Shown: positions 20,069 to 30,400 of the stretch, one piece after another | How the letters are laid out: every line of letters begins with the position of its first letter | Numbering within the stretch: the first letter of the stretch is position 1 | Assembly: GCF_001808185.1 (NCBI RefSeq) | Contig: NZ_CP017668.1 | Span: 434,001-498,000, forward strand | Direction: 5' to 3' | Origin: Jeongeupia sp. USM3 | GTDB lineage: Bacteria > Pseudomonadota > Gammaproteobacteria > Burkholderiales > Chitinibacteraceae | Length of the DNA stretch: 64,000 nt | Position numbers and translations under genes: made by a program | The notes under the pieces: model-generated | Databases searched by the model: none | What the model saw: the letters and a program-made list of their open reading frames with translations, nothing else | What the model was told of the DNA's origin: nothing

Positions 20069-21304
20069 ATGAAGCTGGACAGAAAAGACTGGGAGTGGGT
20101 GCTGACGTGCTTCGGTACGGCGGTGGGGGCGGGGATCCTCTTTCTGCCGATTCGCGCAGGGCTTGGCGGCATCTGGCCGACGCTGATCCTCACCGCGATC
20201 ATCTTCCCGGTGACCTATATCGCCCACCGCGGCATCACCCGGGTCGTCGCATCGTGCAGCAAGGCGACCGACATCGTCGGTGCCGTCGAACATGATCTCG
20301 GCCGCAATGTCGGCTTTTCCGTGTCGGTGCTGTATTTCCTGTCGATCATCACGATCTGCGTCGGCTACGCAACCGGGATCACCAACATCGTCTCGTCGTT
20401 CCTGACCAACCAGATGGGCGTGAGCGAGGTGTCGCGGCCGGTGCTGACCTTCGTGCTGCTGGTCGGCCTGACCAGCGTGATCCTCGCCGGCGAGAAGATC
20501 ATGGTCCGCGTCACGTCGATCATCACCTTCCCGCTGATCATCCTGCTGGCACTGCTGTCGCTGTACATGATTCCGTACTGGAATACCGCGGTCGTGACTG
20601 CGCCGACCACTGGCGGCGAGGTGATGAAGAACCTGCTGCTGCTGTTCCCGGTGCTGGTGTTCGCGATGAATTTCTCGCCGGTGTGCTCGACGCTCGGCGC
20701 GTCGTACCGTGCCCGGTATCCGGTTGACGAGGCGGTCAAGCGCACCGACGGCATCATCAAGTGGACCTCGCTGATCCTGCTCGTGTTCGTGATGTTCTTC
20801 GTACTGTCGATGCTCATGACCACGACGCCGGCGATGCTGGCCGAGGCGCAGGCCAAGAACGTCGACATCCTCACCGTGCTGTCGCTGGCCGTGCACCAGC
20901 CCTTCCTCAAGTACGTGATTCCGCTGATCGCCTTCCTTGCGATCGCCAGCTCATACTTCGGTCACTTCGTCGGCACCCGCGAGGGGCTGGTCGGCATCAT
21001 CACGCGACTGATGACGTGGCGCAATCCGGCCGACGAGGCAAAGCTCGACCGGACGCGCATCAACCGCGTCGTGACGGTGCTGATGATGGTCGGCCTGTGG
21101 TTCCTTGCCGTGTACAACCCGCCGATCCTGAAGATCATCGGCGCGCTGTCGGCGCCGATCATCGCGATCTACGCCTACCTGATGCCGGTGATGCTGATGA
21201 AGCGCGTGCCGCGGCTGATGATCTACCGCTCGTCCTTCGCCAGCTTCGTCTTCGTCATGGGCCTGGTCGGCATCGCCGGCGACTTCGTCGGCAGCTATCT
21301 GTAA
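20069..21304 (+). CDS. sdaC: Serine/amino acid permease of the HAAAP (SdaC/TdcC) family
   Basis: 411 residues with about eleven TM helices. Family members import L-serine or L-threonine with protons. The N-terminal WVLTCFGTAVGAGILFLPI is the characteristic first helix with the unwound glycine motif. SPVCSTLGASYRARYP and YFGHFVGTREGL are further family features. The start at 20069 is fixed by AGGAGG 6 bases upstream; the GTG at 19967 lies within the operator candidate and is rejected. The next gene encodes L-serine ammonia-lyase, 75 bases on, so uptake and breakdown of serine form one unit. Confidence 0.88.
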   Translation: MKLDRKDWEWVLTCFGTAVGAGILFLPIRAGLGGIWPTLILTAIIFPVTYIAHRGITRVVASCSKATDIVGAVEHDLGRNVGFSVSVLYFLSIITICVGYATGITNIVSSFLTNQMGVSEVSRPVLTFVLLVGLTSVILAGEKIMVRVTSIITFPLIILLALLSLYMIPYWNTAVVTAPTTGGEVMKNLLLLFPVLVFAMNFSPVCSTLGASYRARYPVDEAVKRTDGIIKWTSLILLVFVMFFVLSMLMTTTPAMLAEAQAKNVDILTVLSLAVHQPFLKYVIPLIAFLAIASSYFGHFVGTREGLVGIITRLMTWRNPADEAKLDRTRINRVVTVLMMVGLWFLAVYNPPILKIIGALSAPIIAIYAYLMPVMLMKRVPRLMIYRSSFASFVFVMGLVGIAGDFVGSYL

Positions 21305-21379
21305 ATCCGGGCGCAGGATTCGCCACCGCGAACCTGCATCCGTCAACCGGGCGGCGACCCCGCCCGGCAGGAGTACTCC

Positions 21380-22750
<1,371 letters not shown>

Positions 22751-22772
22751 TTTAAGCATCATTACCGCAATC

Positions 22773-22805
22773 AATGCCCCGATCAATCCGGGGCATTTTT
22801 TTTGC
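22773..22805 (+). terminator. Rho-independent terminator after sdaA
   Basis: AATGCCCCG and CGGGGCATT pair around a short loop and are followed by a run of eight T, starting 23 bases after the sdaA stop. Confidence 0.88.
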
Positions 22806-22919
22806 CTGCATTACCAATTCCTAATACCATTGGCATTGCTGCAAATGACAACCCACAATTATTACATTCAGCTTGCGTTAAATTCGATACATACAGTCAG
22901 TCAATTTGCGAGAACCCCC

Positions 22920-24539
22920 ATGACCGTCAAGACACGATTAATCGCTTTGATCGCGGCATTTGCGGCGGTATTGACCCTGCTTTCCGGCCTGGGCATCTAT
23001 CAGCTGAACCGGATCAACGGGCATGTCGAAGAAATCAACCGCAACGTCATTCCCAGTCTGCGCTACCTGAGCGACGCGAACATCACCTTCCAGCGCATGC
23101 GCGTCACCACGTTCCGCCACCTCAATGCGGTGAGCACGCAGGATCAGGACGAGCTCGAAAAACGCATTGCAGGCTACAAGGACAAGATCGCCCAGTCGTT
23201 CCGCGACTATGAAAAGAACGTGCTCAACACCGCGGACCAGAAGGATGTCCGCCTGCTGGCCGACAACAAGGACAGCATGCAGGCCTACCTGCAGATCCAG
23301 GACAAGGCGCTGGCGCTTTCGCGGCTGGCGCAGCGCAACGAAGCCAATGGCCTGCTGGCCAGAAGCTACAACGAGTCGCAGCGCGTTGCCGCTGCGCTGG
23401 ATGCGCATGCGAAGTACAACGAGGAGTGGTCGACCGCGCAGGCCAAGGATGCACAGAAGGCGTTCAGCAGCGCGACCTTCCAGTCCATCCTCTGTCTGGT
23501 GCTCGGCCTCGCTGGTGCCGGCGTGTTTGGCCTGATCAGCTACCGCGCCATCGTCACGCCGCTCAACGGCATGCGCGACGCGATCCGTGGCGTGGAGCAG
23601 GACCTCGACTTCAAGCGTCGTGCCAGCACCGACGGCAAGGGCGAGGTCGGCGAAACGGTGACGGCGTTCAACCGGTTGATGGATCGCGTGCAGGGCAGCC
23701 TCGGGCAGCTGCAGCGCGCTGCCGGCGAGGTGGCCGGTTCGGCCGGCGAGCTGTCCGATGCATCGGGGCAGGTCGCCAAGAGCGCCAACTACCAGAGCGA
23801 CGCAACGGCGAGCATGGCGTCGTCGGTCGAGCAGATGACCGTCAGCATCAGCCATGTGTCCGACCGCGCCGGCGAGGCACAGGGTCTGGCGAAGGCGTCC
23901 GGCGAGCTGGTCCTCCAGGGGCGGGAGGTCATCGGCCGTACCGTGCAGGAGATCAACCAGATCGCCGAAGGCGTGGGCGAGGCGGCCGAACGGCTGGCCG
24001 AGCTCGAGGCGCAGACGCAGCAGATTTCCTCGGTGATCAGCGTGATCCGCGACGTCGCCGACCAGACCAATCTGCTGGCGCTGAATGCGGCGATCGAGGC
24101 CGCACGCGCCGGCGAGCAGGGGCGCGGCTTTGCGGTCGTCGCCGACGAGGTGCGCAAGCTGGCAGAGCGCACCGCCAATTCGACGGCGGAAATCTCGAAG
24201 ATCATCGAGGCGGTCGGCGAGCGCGCGCAACGCTCGGTGGCCGGCATGAACCAGGCGGTGGGTCTGGTGAAGTCCGGCGTGGCGCAGGCCGATGCCGCAC
24301 GCGACGTCATTGGCCAGATCGGCGGCAAGGCCGAACAGACGGTGCAGATGGTCAACGACATTTCGGCGGCGCTGCGCGAGCAATCGCTGGCGAGTGCCAA
24401 TATTGCCCAGCAGGTCGAGCGCATTGCGCAAATGACCGAGGAAAACAGCGCCATTGCGCAGCAGACCAATAGCTCGGCCAAACAGCTTGGCGAATTGGCG
24501 GGAAATATGCAGCGCGAGACTTCGCAATACAGGATTTGA
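22920..24539 (+). CDS. Methyl-accepting chemotaxis protein
   Basis: 539 residues. TM1 is about residues 8-28. A periplasmic four-helix-bundle ligand domain follows (SDANITFQRMRVTTFRHLN). TM2 is about 187-207, then HAMP (VTPLNGMRDAIRG). The signalling hairpin tip is intact: QTNLLALNAAIEAARAGEQG, GFAVVADEVRKLAERT. There is no CheR-binding pentapeptide at the C-terminus (QYRI). The ATG at 22920 opens the true signal-anchor; the TTG-type upstream frame from 22734 overlaps sdaA and its terminator and is rejected. The ligand is unknown, but it follows serine genes. Ribosome site is weak. Confidence 0.93.
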   Translation: MTVKTRLIALIAAFAAVLTLLSGLGIYQLNRINGHVEEINRNVIPSLRYLSDANITFQRMRVTTFRHLNAVSTQDQDELEKRIAGYKDKIAQSFRDYEKNVLNTADQKDVRLLADNKDSMQAYLQIQDKALALSRLAQRNEANGLLARSYNESQRVAAALDAHAKYNEEWSTAQAKDAQKAFSSATFQSILCLVLGLAGAGVFGLISYRAIVTPLNGMRDAIRGVEQDLDFKRRASTDGKGEVGETVTAFNRLMDRVQGSLGQLQRAAGEVAGSAGELSDASGQVAKSANYQSDATASMASSVEQMTVSISHVSDRAGEAQGLAKASGELVLQGREVIGRTVQEINQIAEGVGEAAERLAELEAQTQQISSVISVIRDVADQTNLLALNAAIEAARAGEQGRGFAVVADEVRKLAERTANSTAEISKIIEAVGERAQRSVAGMNQAVGLVKSGVAQADAARDVIGQIGGKAEQTVQMVNDISAALREQSLASANIAQQVERIAQMTEENSAIAQQTNSSAKQLGELAGNMQRETSQYRI

Positions 24540-24550
24540 TGTACATCCAA

Positions 24551-24582
24551 TAAAAAAACCGGCGGAATCGCCGGTTTTTTTA
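24551..24582. terminator. Bidirectional terminator between the chemoreceptor gene and lysS
   Basis: AAAAACCGGCG, a 4-base loop and CGCCGGTTTTT make a near-perfect stem with A- and T-runs, serving both converging genes. Confidence 0.9.
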
Positions 24583-24618
24583 TTGCTCATTCGCCGGTTC
24601 GGCGAATGGTTGCGGGGA

Positions 24619-26127
24619 TCAGTCCTCGCGGCGCATCTGCGGGAACAGGATCACGTCGCGGATGCTGGCCGAATCGGTCAGCAGCATCACCAGCCGGTCG
24701 ATGCCGATGCCGCAGCCGCCGGTCGGCGGCAGACCGTACTCGAGCGCGCGGATGTAGTCGGCGTCGAAGTGCATCGCCTCGTCGTCACCCTTGTCCTTCA
24801 GGTCGACCTGGGCCTGGAAGCGGGCGGCCTGGTCTTCGGGGTCGTTCAGCTCCGAGTAGCCGTTGGCGTGCTCGCGGCCGACCATGAACAGCTCGAAGCG
24901 CTCGGTGATGCCCGGGTTGGTGTCGTTGGCGCGCGCCAGCGGCGACACCTCGGCCGGGTAGTCGACGATGAAGGTCGGCTCCCAGAGCTTTTCTTCGGTG
25001 GTTTCGTCGAACAGCGAGAGCTGCAGGCCGCCGATGCCGTCGGTCAGTACCGGCTTGGCACCCAGGCGGGCCAGTTCGGCCTTGAGCCAGGCACGGTCGT
25101 GCAGCTGCTCGTCGGTGTACTGCGGGTTGTAGTGCCTGATCGCGCCGGCGATGGTGAAGCGGGCGAAGGGCTTGGACAGGTCGACCGGCTTGCCCTGATA
25201 TTCGATCACGGTGTGGCCGATGACTTCGCGCGCCGCATAGCGGATCACGCCTTCGGTCATATCCATCATGCGCTGGTAGTCGGCGTAGGCCTCGTAGAAC
25301 TCCATCATCGTGAACTCGGGGTTGTGCCGCGTGCTCATCCCCTCGTTGCGGAAGTTGCGGTTGACCTCGAACACGCGCTCCATGCCGCCGACGACCAGCC
25401 GCTTCAGGTACAGCTCGGGCGCAACGCGCAGGAATAGCGGCATGTCGAGTGCATTGTGGTGCGTCGTAAACGGCTTGGCCGTGGCGCCGCCCGGGATCGG
25501 GTGCATCATCGGCGTTTCGACTTCGAGATACGACTCGTTCACCATGTATTCGCGGATCTTCTGCACGATGCGCGAGCGCTTGATGAAGGTGTCGCGGCTG
25601 ACGTCGCTGACGATCAGGTCGACGTAGCGCTGGCGGTACTTCTGCTCCTGGTCGGCAAGGCCGTGGAACTTGTCCGGCAGCGGGCGCAGCGACTTGGTCA
25701 GGAGGCGCAGTTCGGTGACTTGTACCGACAGCTCGCCGGTCTTGGTCTTCATCAGCGTGCCGACGGCACCGAGGATGTCGCCCATGTCCCAGGTCTTGAA
25801 CGCGGCGTAGACCTCTTCGCCGACCGAATCGCGGCTGATGTAGAACTGGATGCGTCCGCTCACGTCCTGCACCGTGGCAAAGCTCGCCTTGCCCATGACG
25901 CGCTTGAGCATCATCCGGCCGGCGACGCTGACGGTGACGTTCTGCGCTTCGAGGTCTTCCTTCTCGACGCCGTCGAAACGCGCATGCAGATCGCCGGCGA
26001 CGTCGGCGCGCCTGAAGTCGTTCGGGAAAGCCGGGCCTTGCTTGCGCAGCGCGCCGAGCTTGGCGCGGCGCTCGGCCATGATCTGGTTTTCGTCCTGCTG
26101 GACGACGTGTTCTTGCTGTTCGCTCAT
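24619..26127 (-). CDS. lysS: Lysyl-tRNA synthetase, class II
   Basis: 502 residues. It charges tRNA-Lys. An N-terminal OB-fold anticodon domain (VSVAGRMMLKRVMGKASFA) spans about residues 60-170. The class II core has motif 1 (YLEVETPMMHP), motif 2 (VFEVNRNFRNEGMSTRHNPEF) and motif 3 (GCGIGIDRLVMLLTDSASIRD). I start at MSEQQEH (26127); the frame upstream reaches 26175 without support. It lies 44 bases after prfB in the same direction, the conserved prfB-lysS order. Confidence 0.97.
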   Translation of the reverse strand: MSEQQEHVVQQDENQIMAERRAKLGALRKQGPAFPNDFRRADVAGDLHARFDGVEKEDLEAQNVTVSVAGRMMLKRVMGKASFATVQDVSGRIQFYISRDSVGEEVYAAFKTWDMGDILGAVGTLMKTKTGELSVQVTELRLLTKSLRPLPDKFHGLADQEQKYRQRYVDLIVSDVSRDTFIKRSRIVQKIREYMVNESYLEVETPMMHPIPGGATAKPFTTHHNALDMPLFLRVAPELYLKRLVVGGMERVFEVNRNFRNEGMSTRHNPEFTMMEFYEAYADYQRMMDMTEGVIRYAAREVIGHTVIEYQGKPVDLSKPFARFTIAGAIRHYNPQYTDEQLHDRAWLKAELARLGAKPVLTDGIGGLQLSLFDETTEEKLWEPTFIVDYPAEVSPLARANDTNPGITERFELFMVGREHANGYSELNDPEDQAARFQAQVDLKDKGDDEAMHFDADYIRALEYGLPPTGGCGIGIDRLVMLLTDSASIRDVILFPQMRRED

Positions 26128-26171
26128 TCTTGTTTCCGTCAATGCAGGGTCGCGCGCGACCCGGTCAAAGG

Positions 26172-27275
26172 TCAAACGCCTTGCTTCAGGCTGGCTTCGA
26201 TAAAGCCGTCGAGGTCGCCGTCCATCACGCCCTTGAGGTTGCCCACCTCGTAGCTGGTGCGCAGGTCCTTGATCCGGCTCTGGTCGAACACGTAGGAGCG
26301 GATCTGGTGGCCCCAGCCGATGTCGGCCTTGCCGGCTTCAAGCGTCTGCTGTGCTTCCATGCGCTTGCGCAGCTCGAGTTCGTACAGCTTGGCGCGCAGC
26401 ATCGCCCACGCTTCGTCGCGGTTGCGGTGCTGCGAGCGGTCGTTCTGGCACTGGACGACGATGCCGGTCGGCGCGTGCGTCAGCCGCACCGCGGAGTCGG
26501 TCTTGTTGATGTGCTGGCCGCCGGCGCCCGAAGCGCGATAGGTATCGGTGCGCACGTCGGCCGGGTTGATCTCGATCTCGAAGCTGTCGTCGACCTCGGG
26601 GTAGACGAAGACCGAGCAGAACGACGTGTGGCGGCGCGCGTTCGAGTCGAACGGCGACACGCGCACCAGCCGGTGCACGCCGGTTTCGGTGCGCAGGAAG
26701 CCGTAGGCGTATTCGCCCGAGAGCTTGATCGTCGCGCTGGTGATCCCGGCGACTTCGCCTTCGGACTCTTCCATCACCTCGACGTTGAAGCCCTTGCGCT
26801 CGCCGTAGCGCACGTACATGCGCAGCAGCATGCCGGCCCAGTCCTGCGCCTCGGTGCCGCCGGCGCCCGACTGGATGTCGATGAAGCAGTTGTTCGGGTC
26901 GGCCGGATTGCTGAACATCCGGCGGAATTCGAGCCTGGCGATCTTTTCTTCGAGCACCTGCGCGTCGTCGTTGATCGCGGCGCAGGTGTCGTAATCGCTC
27001 TCGCCGCGCGCCATGTCGAACAGCTCCTTGGCATCGGCGGCGCCGCCGGCGACCTCGTCGAGCACCACGACGACGTCTTCGAGCGCCTTGCGCTCGCGGC
27101 CGATTTCCTGGGCTTTCTTCTGGTCGTTCCAGATGTCCGGGTCTTCGGAGAGGCGGACAACCTCCTCGAGCCGGTCACGCTTGCCCGGATAGTCAAGGTA
27201 ACGCTTCAGCTCCTCGGCGCGGCTGGCCAGGTCTGCGAGGTGGTTGTCGATCTGGTTGAGCTGTTCGGCTTCCAT
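26172..27275 (-). CDS. prfB: Peptide chain release factor 2, encoded in one frame
   Basis: 367 residues. RF2 ends translation at UGA and UAA. The codon-recognition SPF motif is in RVSPFDSNARRHTSF and the peptidyl-hydrolysis GGQ is in ASGAGGQHINKTDSAVR. In many bacteria a +1 frameshift at an in-frame UGA near codon 26 regulates prfB. Here the same place reads LKRYLDYPGK with CTT GAC TAT, so the extra T is missing and the gene is continuous; the shift signal is absent. The ATG at 27275 directly follows an alternative GTG at 27278. It is followed by lysS. Confidence 0.96.
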   Translation of the reverse strand: MEAEQLNQIDNHLADLASRAEELKRYLDYPGKRDRLEEVVRLSEDPDIWNDQKKAQEIGRERKALEDVVVVLDEVAGGAADAKELFDMARGESDYDTCAAINDDAQVLEEKIARLEFRRMFSNPADPNNCFIDIQSGAGGTEAQDWAGMLLRMYVRYGERKGFNVEVMEESEGEVAGITSATIKLSGEYAYGFLRTETGVHRLVRVSPFDSNARRHTSFCSVFVYPEVDDSFEIEINPADVRTDTYRASGAGGQHINKTDSAVRLTHAPTGIVVQCQNDRSQHRNRDEAWAMLRAKLYELELRKRMEAQQTLEAGKADIGWGHQIRSYVFDQSRIKDLRTSYEVGNLKGVMDGDLDGFIEASLKQGV

Positions 27276-27304
27276 CACGGTCTGTATCGGTCGGAAAACC
27301 GGCC

Positions 27305-27310
27305 ATTATA
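27305..27310 (-). promoter_or_regulatory. Consensus -10 box of prfB
   Basis: On the minus strand this reads TATAAT, 30 bases before the prfB ATG. It sits within an inverted repeat CCGGCCA ... TGGCCGG (27299-27323). No good -35 is visible. Confidence 0.5.
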
Positions 27311-27360
27311 CCGGATTGGCCGGCCGGATCGGCGGGAATGCGCGCGGTGGCGGCGGGCAT

Positions 27361-27388
27361 GAAAAAGGCGGCGCAACGCTGCGCCGCC
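27361..27388 (-). terminator. Rho-independent terminator after the NAD-glutamate dehydrogenase gene
   Basis: On the minus strand GGCGGCGCA, a 4-base loop and TGCGCCGCC are followed by TTTTTC, 30 bases after the stop at 27420. Confidence 0.88.
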
Positions 27389-27419
27389 CTGGTGCCGGAC
27401 CGCTGGATCAGGCCGAAGA

Positions 27420-30400
27420 TCAGGCCGTCATCCGCGCCCGCAGTTCACGCAGCGCCGCCGAGATCATTGCCAGATCGGGCTGGCTCTCGCGCAGCTCGTC
27501 GAGCATGCGCAGCCATTGCGCCAGCGACTCGGACGCCTCGTCCTGCCAGGTCGAGCGCTTGGCATCGGCATCGGCCTGCGGACGCTGCCAGACGCGGTCG
27601 GTCAAGGTTGCGTGCAGGCGTTGCAGATCGTCACGCGCCGCAAGGCGGGCAAGGGTCTGCCAGCGGTTCTCGCGCGGCAGCTTCTCGATTGCACCGGCCA
27701 GCCAGTCGAGCGACAGCGTCTGCCCCAGCGACAGGAAGAGCTTCATCCGCTCGGCCAGCGTGCCGGTGTCGACGGCGCCGCGCGCCAGCTCGATGAACGG
27801 CATCGCGTGCTCGATCGCCAGCACCTTGCCGGCGAGCGGCGCAAGCACCCCAGCCTCGATCCAGGCTTCGCGCCGCGCCTGCGCATCGGCGCTGCCGGCC
27901 AGCCACTCGGGCAGGCGCGGCAGACACAGCTCGGTGCAGGTGGCGAGATGGTCCCGCTCGGTGGCGCTCAGCGGATGCTGCAACAGCCAGCGCGCGACGC
28001 GCTCGGTCTGGCGGCGTACCGACGACAGCAGCTCGTACTGTTCGGCGACCGCCATGCCGGCGGCGACCTCGATCTCGCGCACCAGCGATTCGGCGTCGAG
28101 CAGTTGCTGCGCGTCGATCAGCGCGGCAACGACCGCGTCGGCCGGGCGTTCGACTTCCTCGCTCAGGCGGAAGACGCAGGTAATGCCGTAGCGGTTGACG
28201 ACATGGTTGGTCAGCAGCGTGGCGACGATTTCGCGGCGCAGCGGGTGCTCGGCAACGCGTTCGCCGTGGCGTTCGACCAGTGCGCGCGGGAAGTAGTCGG
28301 CGAGCTGTGCGTTCCACCGTGCATCGTCGGGCAGCGCGCTGGCGAGCAGTTGCTGCTTGAGTGCGATCTTGGCGTAGGCGAGCAGCACCGAGAGCTCCGG
28401 CCGGGTCAGCCCGAGCTTGGCCTGCTGGCGGTCGAGCAGCAGGCTGTCGCTCGGCAGGTACTCGAGCCGGCGGGACAGCTTGCCCTGGCGCTCCATCGCC
28501 TGCATGAAGCGCTGGTGCACCGACAGCAGCGACGGCGCCTGCATCCGCTCGAGCGAGATGGCCTGCGTCTGCAGCCGGTTGTCTTCGAGCACCAGCCGGC
28601 CGACCTCGTCGGTCATTTCGGCGAGCAGCTGGTTGCGCTGCTTCAGCGTCATGTCGCCGCTGGCAACGATGCGGTTGAGGAAGATCTTGATGTTGACTTC
28701 GTGGTCCGAGCAGTCGACGCCGGCCGAGTTGTCGATCGCATCGGTAAAGATGCGGCCACCCGACAGCCCGTACTCGATCCGCCCGAGCTGGGTGAAGCCG
28801 AGGTTGCCGCCTTCGCCGACCACCTTGCAGCGCAGTTCGCGCCCGTCGACGCGCACGGCATCGCTGCCGCGATCGTTCGCCTCGGCGTGGGTCTGCGTGC
28901 TCGCCTTCACGTAGGTGCCGATGCCGCCGTTGTAGAGCAGGTCGACCGGCGCCTTCAGGATGGCCTGGATCAGCAGGCTGGGCTCGAGCTCGTCGTCCTC
29001 GACCTGCAGCAGCGCCTTCATTTCGGGCGAGAGCGGAACCGATTTGGCGGTGCGCGGCCACAGGCCGCCGCCCTGCGAGATCAGCCTTGCATCGTAGTCG
29101 GCCCAGCTCGAGCGCGGCAGGGTGAACAGCCGCTCACGCTCCTTGTACGACAGCGCCGGATCCGGGTTCGGGTCGATGAAGATGTGCCGGTGGTCGAAGG
29201 CCGCGACGAGCTTGACCGCGGTCGAGCGCAGCAGGCCGTTGCCGAACACGTCGCCGGACATGTCGCCGATGCCGGCGATGGTGATCGGATCGACGGCAAC
29301 GTCGATGCCCATCTCGCGGAAGTGCCGTTCGACCGACACCCAGGCACCGCGCGCGGTAATGCCCATCTTCTTGTGGTCGTAGCCGACCGAGCCACCCGAC
29401 GCGAACGCGTCGTCGAGCCAGAAGCCGTACTCCTGGGACAGTGCGTTGGCCACGTCCGAGAATGTGGCGGTGCCCTTGTCGGCGGCAACGACGAGGTAGG
29501 GGTCGTCCTCGTCGCGGCGGGTGACGCCTTGTGGCGGCACGACCTTGCCGTCAACGAGGTTGTCGGTCAGGTCGAGCATGCCGCGGATCAGCGTCTGGTA
29601 GCACTCGACGCCCTTGGCAAGGAAAGCCTCGCGCTCAACCGGCGGGTTCTTGACGACGAAGCCGCCCTTCGAGCCGACCGGCACGATCACGGTGTTCTTG
29701 ACGATCTGCGCCTTCACCAGCCCCAGCACCTCGGTGCGGAAGTCCTCGCGCCGGTCGGACCAGCGCAGGCCGCCGCGGGCGACCTTGCCGCCACGCAGGT
29801 GCACGCCTTCCATCTCGCCCGAATAGACGAAGATCTCGAACAGCGGAACCGGCTGCGGCATCTCCGGAATCTGCGCCGATGCGATCTTGAACGAGACATA
29901 GGGCTTGGGTTCGCCGGCCGCATCCGCCTGCCAGAAGTTGGTCCGCATCGTCGCCTCGATCGCCGAGCGGAACCGCGACAGCATCTTCTCGTCGTCGAGG
30001 TTCGGCAGGTCGGCGGCGAATTGCGCCAGCCCCTTGCTCAGTGCGTCGGCCTGCACGGCGCTGGCTGCGTCCGGCTTCAGCCGGCCGTTGAACAGCGCGA
30101 CCAGTTGCCCCGCCTGGGCCGGGAAGCGCAGCAGCATGTCGGCAAGCGTTTCCTGGCTGAAGCGCAGGCCGATCTGCTTGAGGTAGCGCGCATAGGCGCG
30201 CAGCACCAGCACGTCGCGCCAGTCGAGGCCCGCGTGCAACACCAGCCGGTTGAACGCATCGTTCTCGCTGCGGCCGGCAAAAATGGCCTCGAACGCATCG
30301 AGCAACCGGGCGCGCGACTGCGGCGCTTCCAGCGCGCCGGCTTGCGGCAGCTGGATGCCGATGTCGATGATCCATGCCGCGCTGCCGTCGGCAAAGCCGA

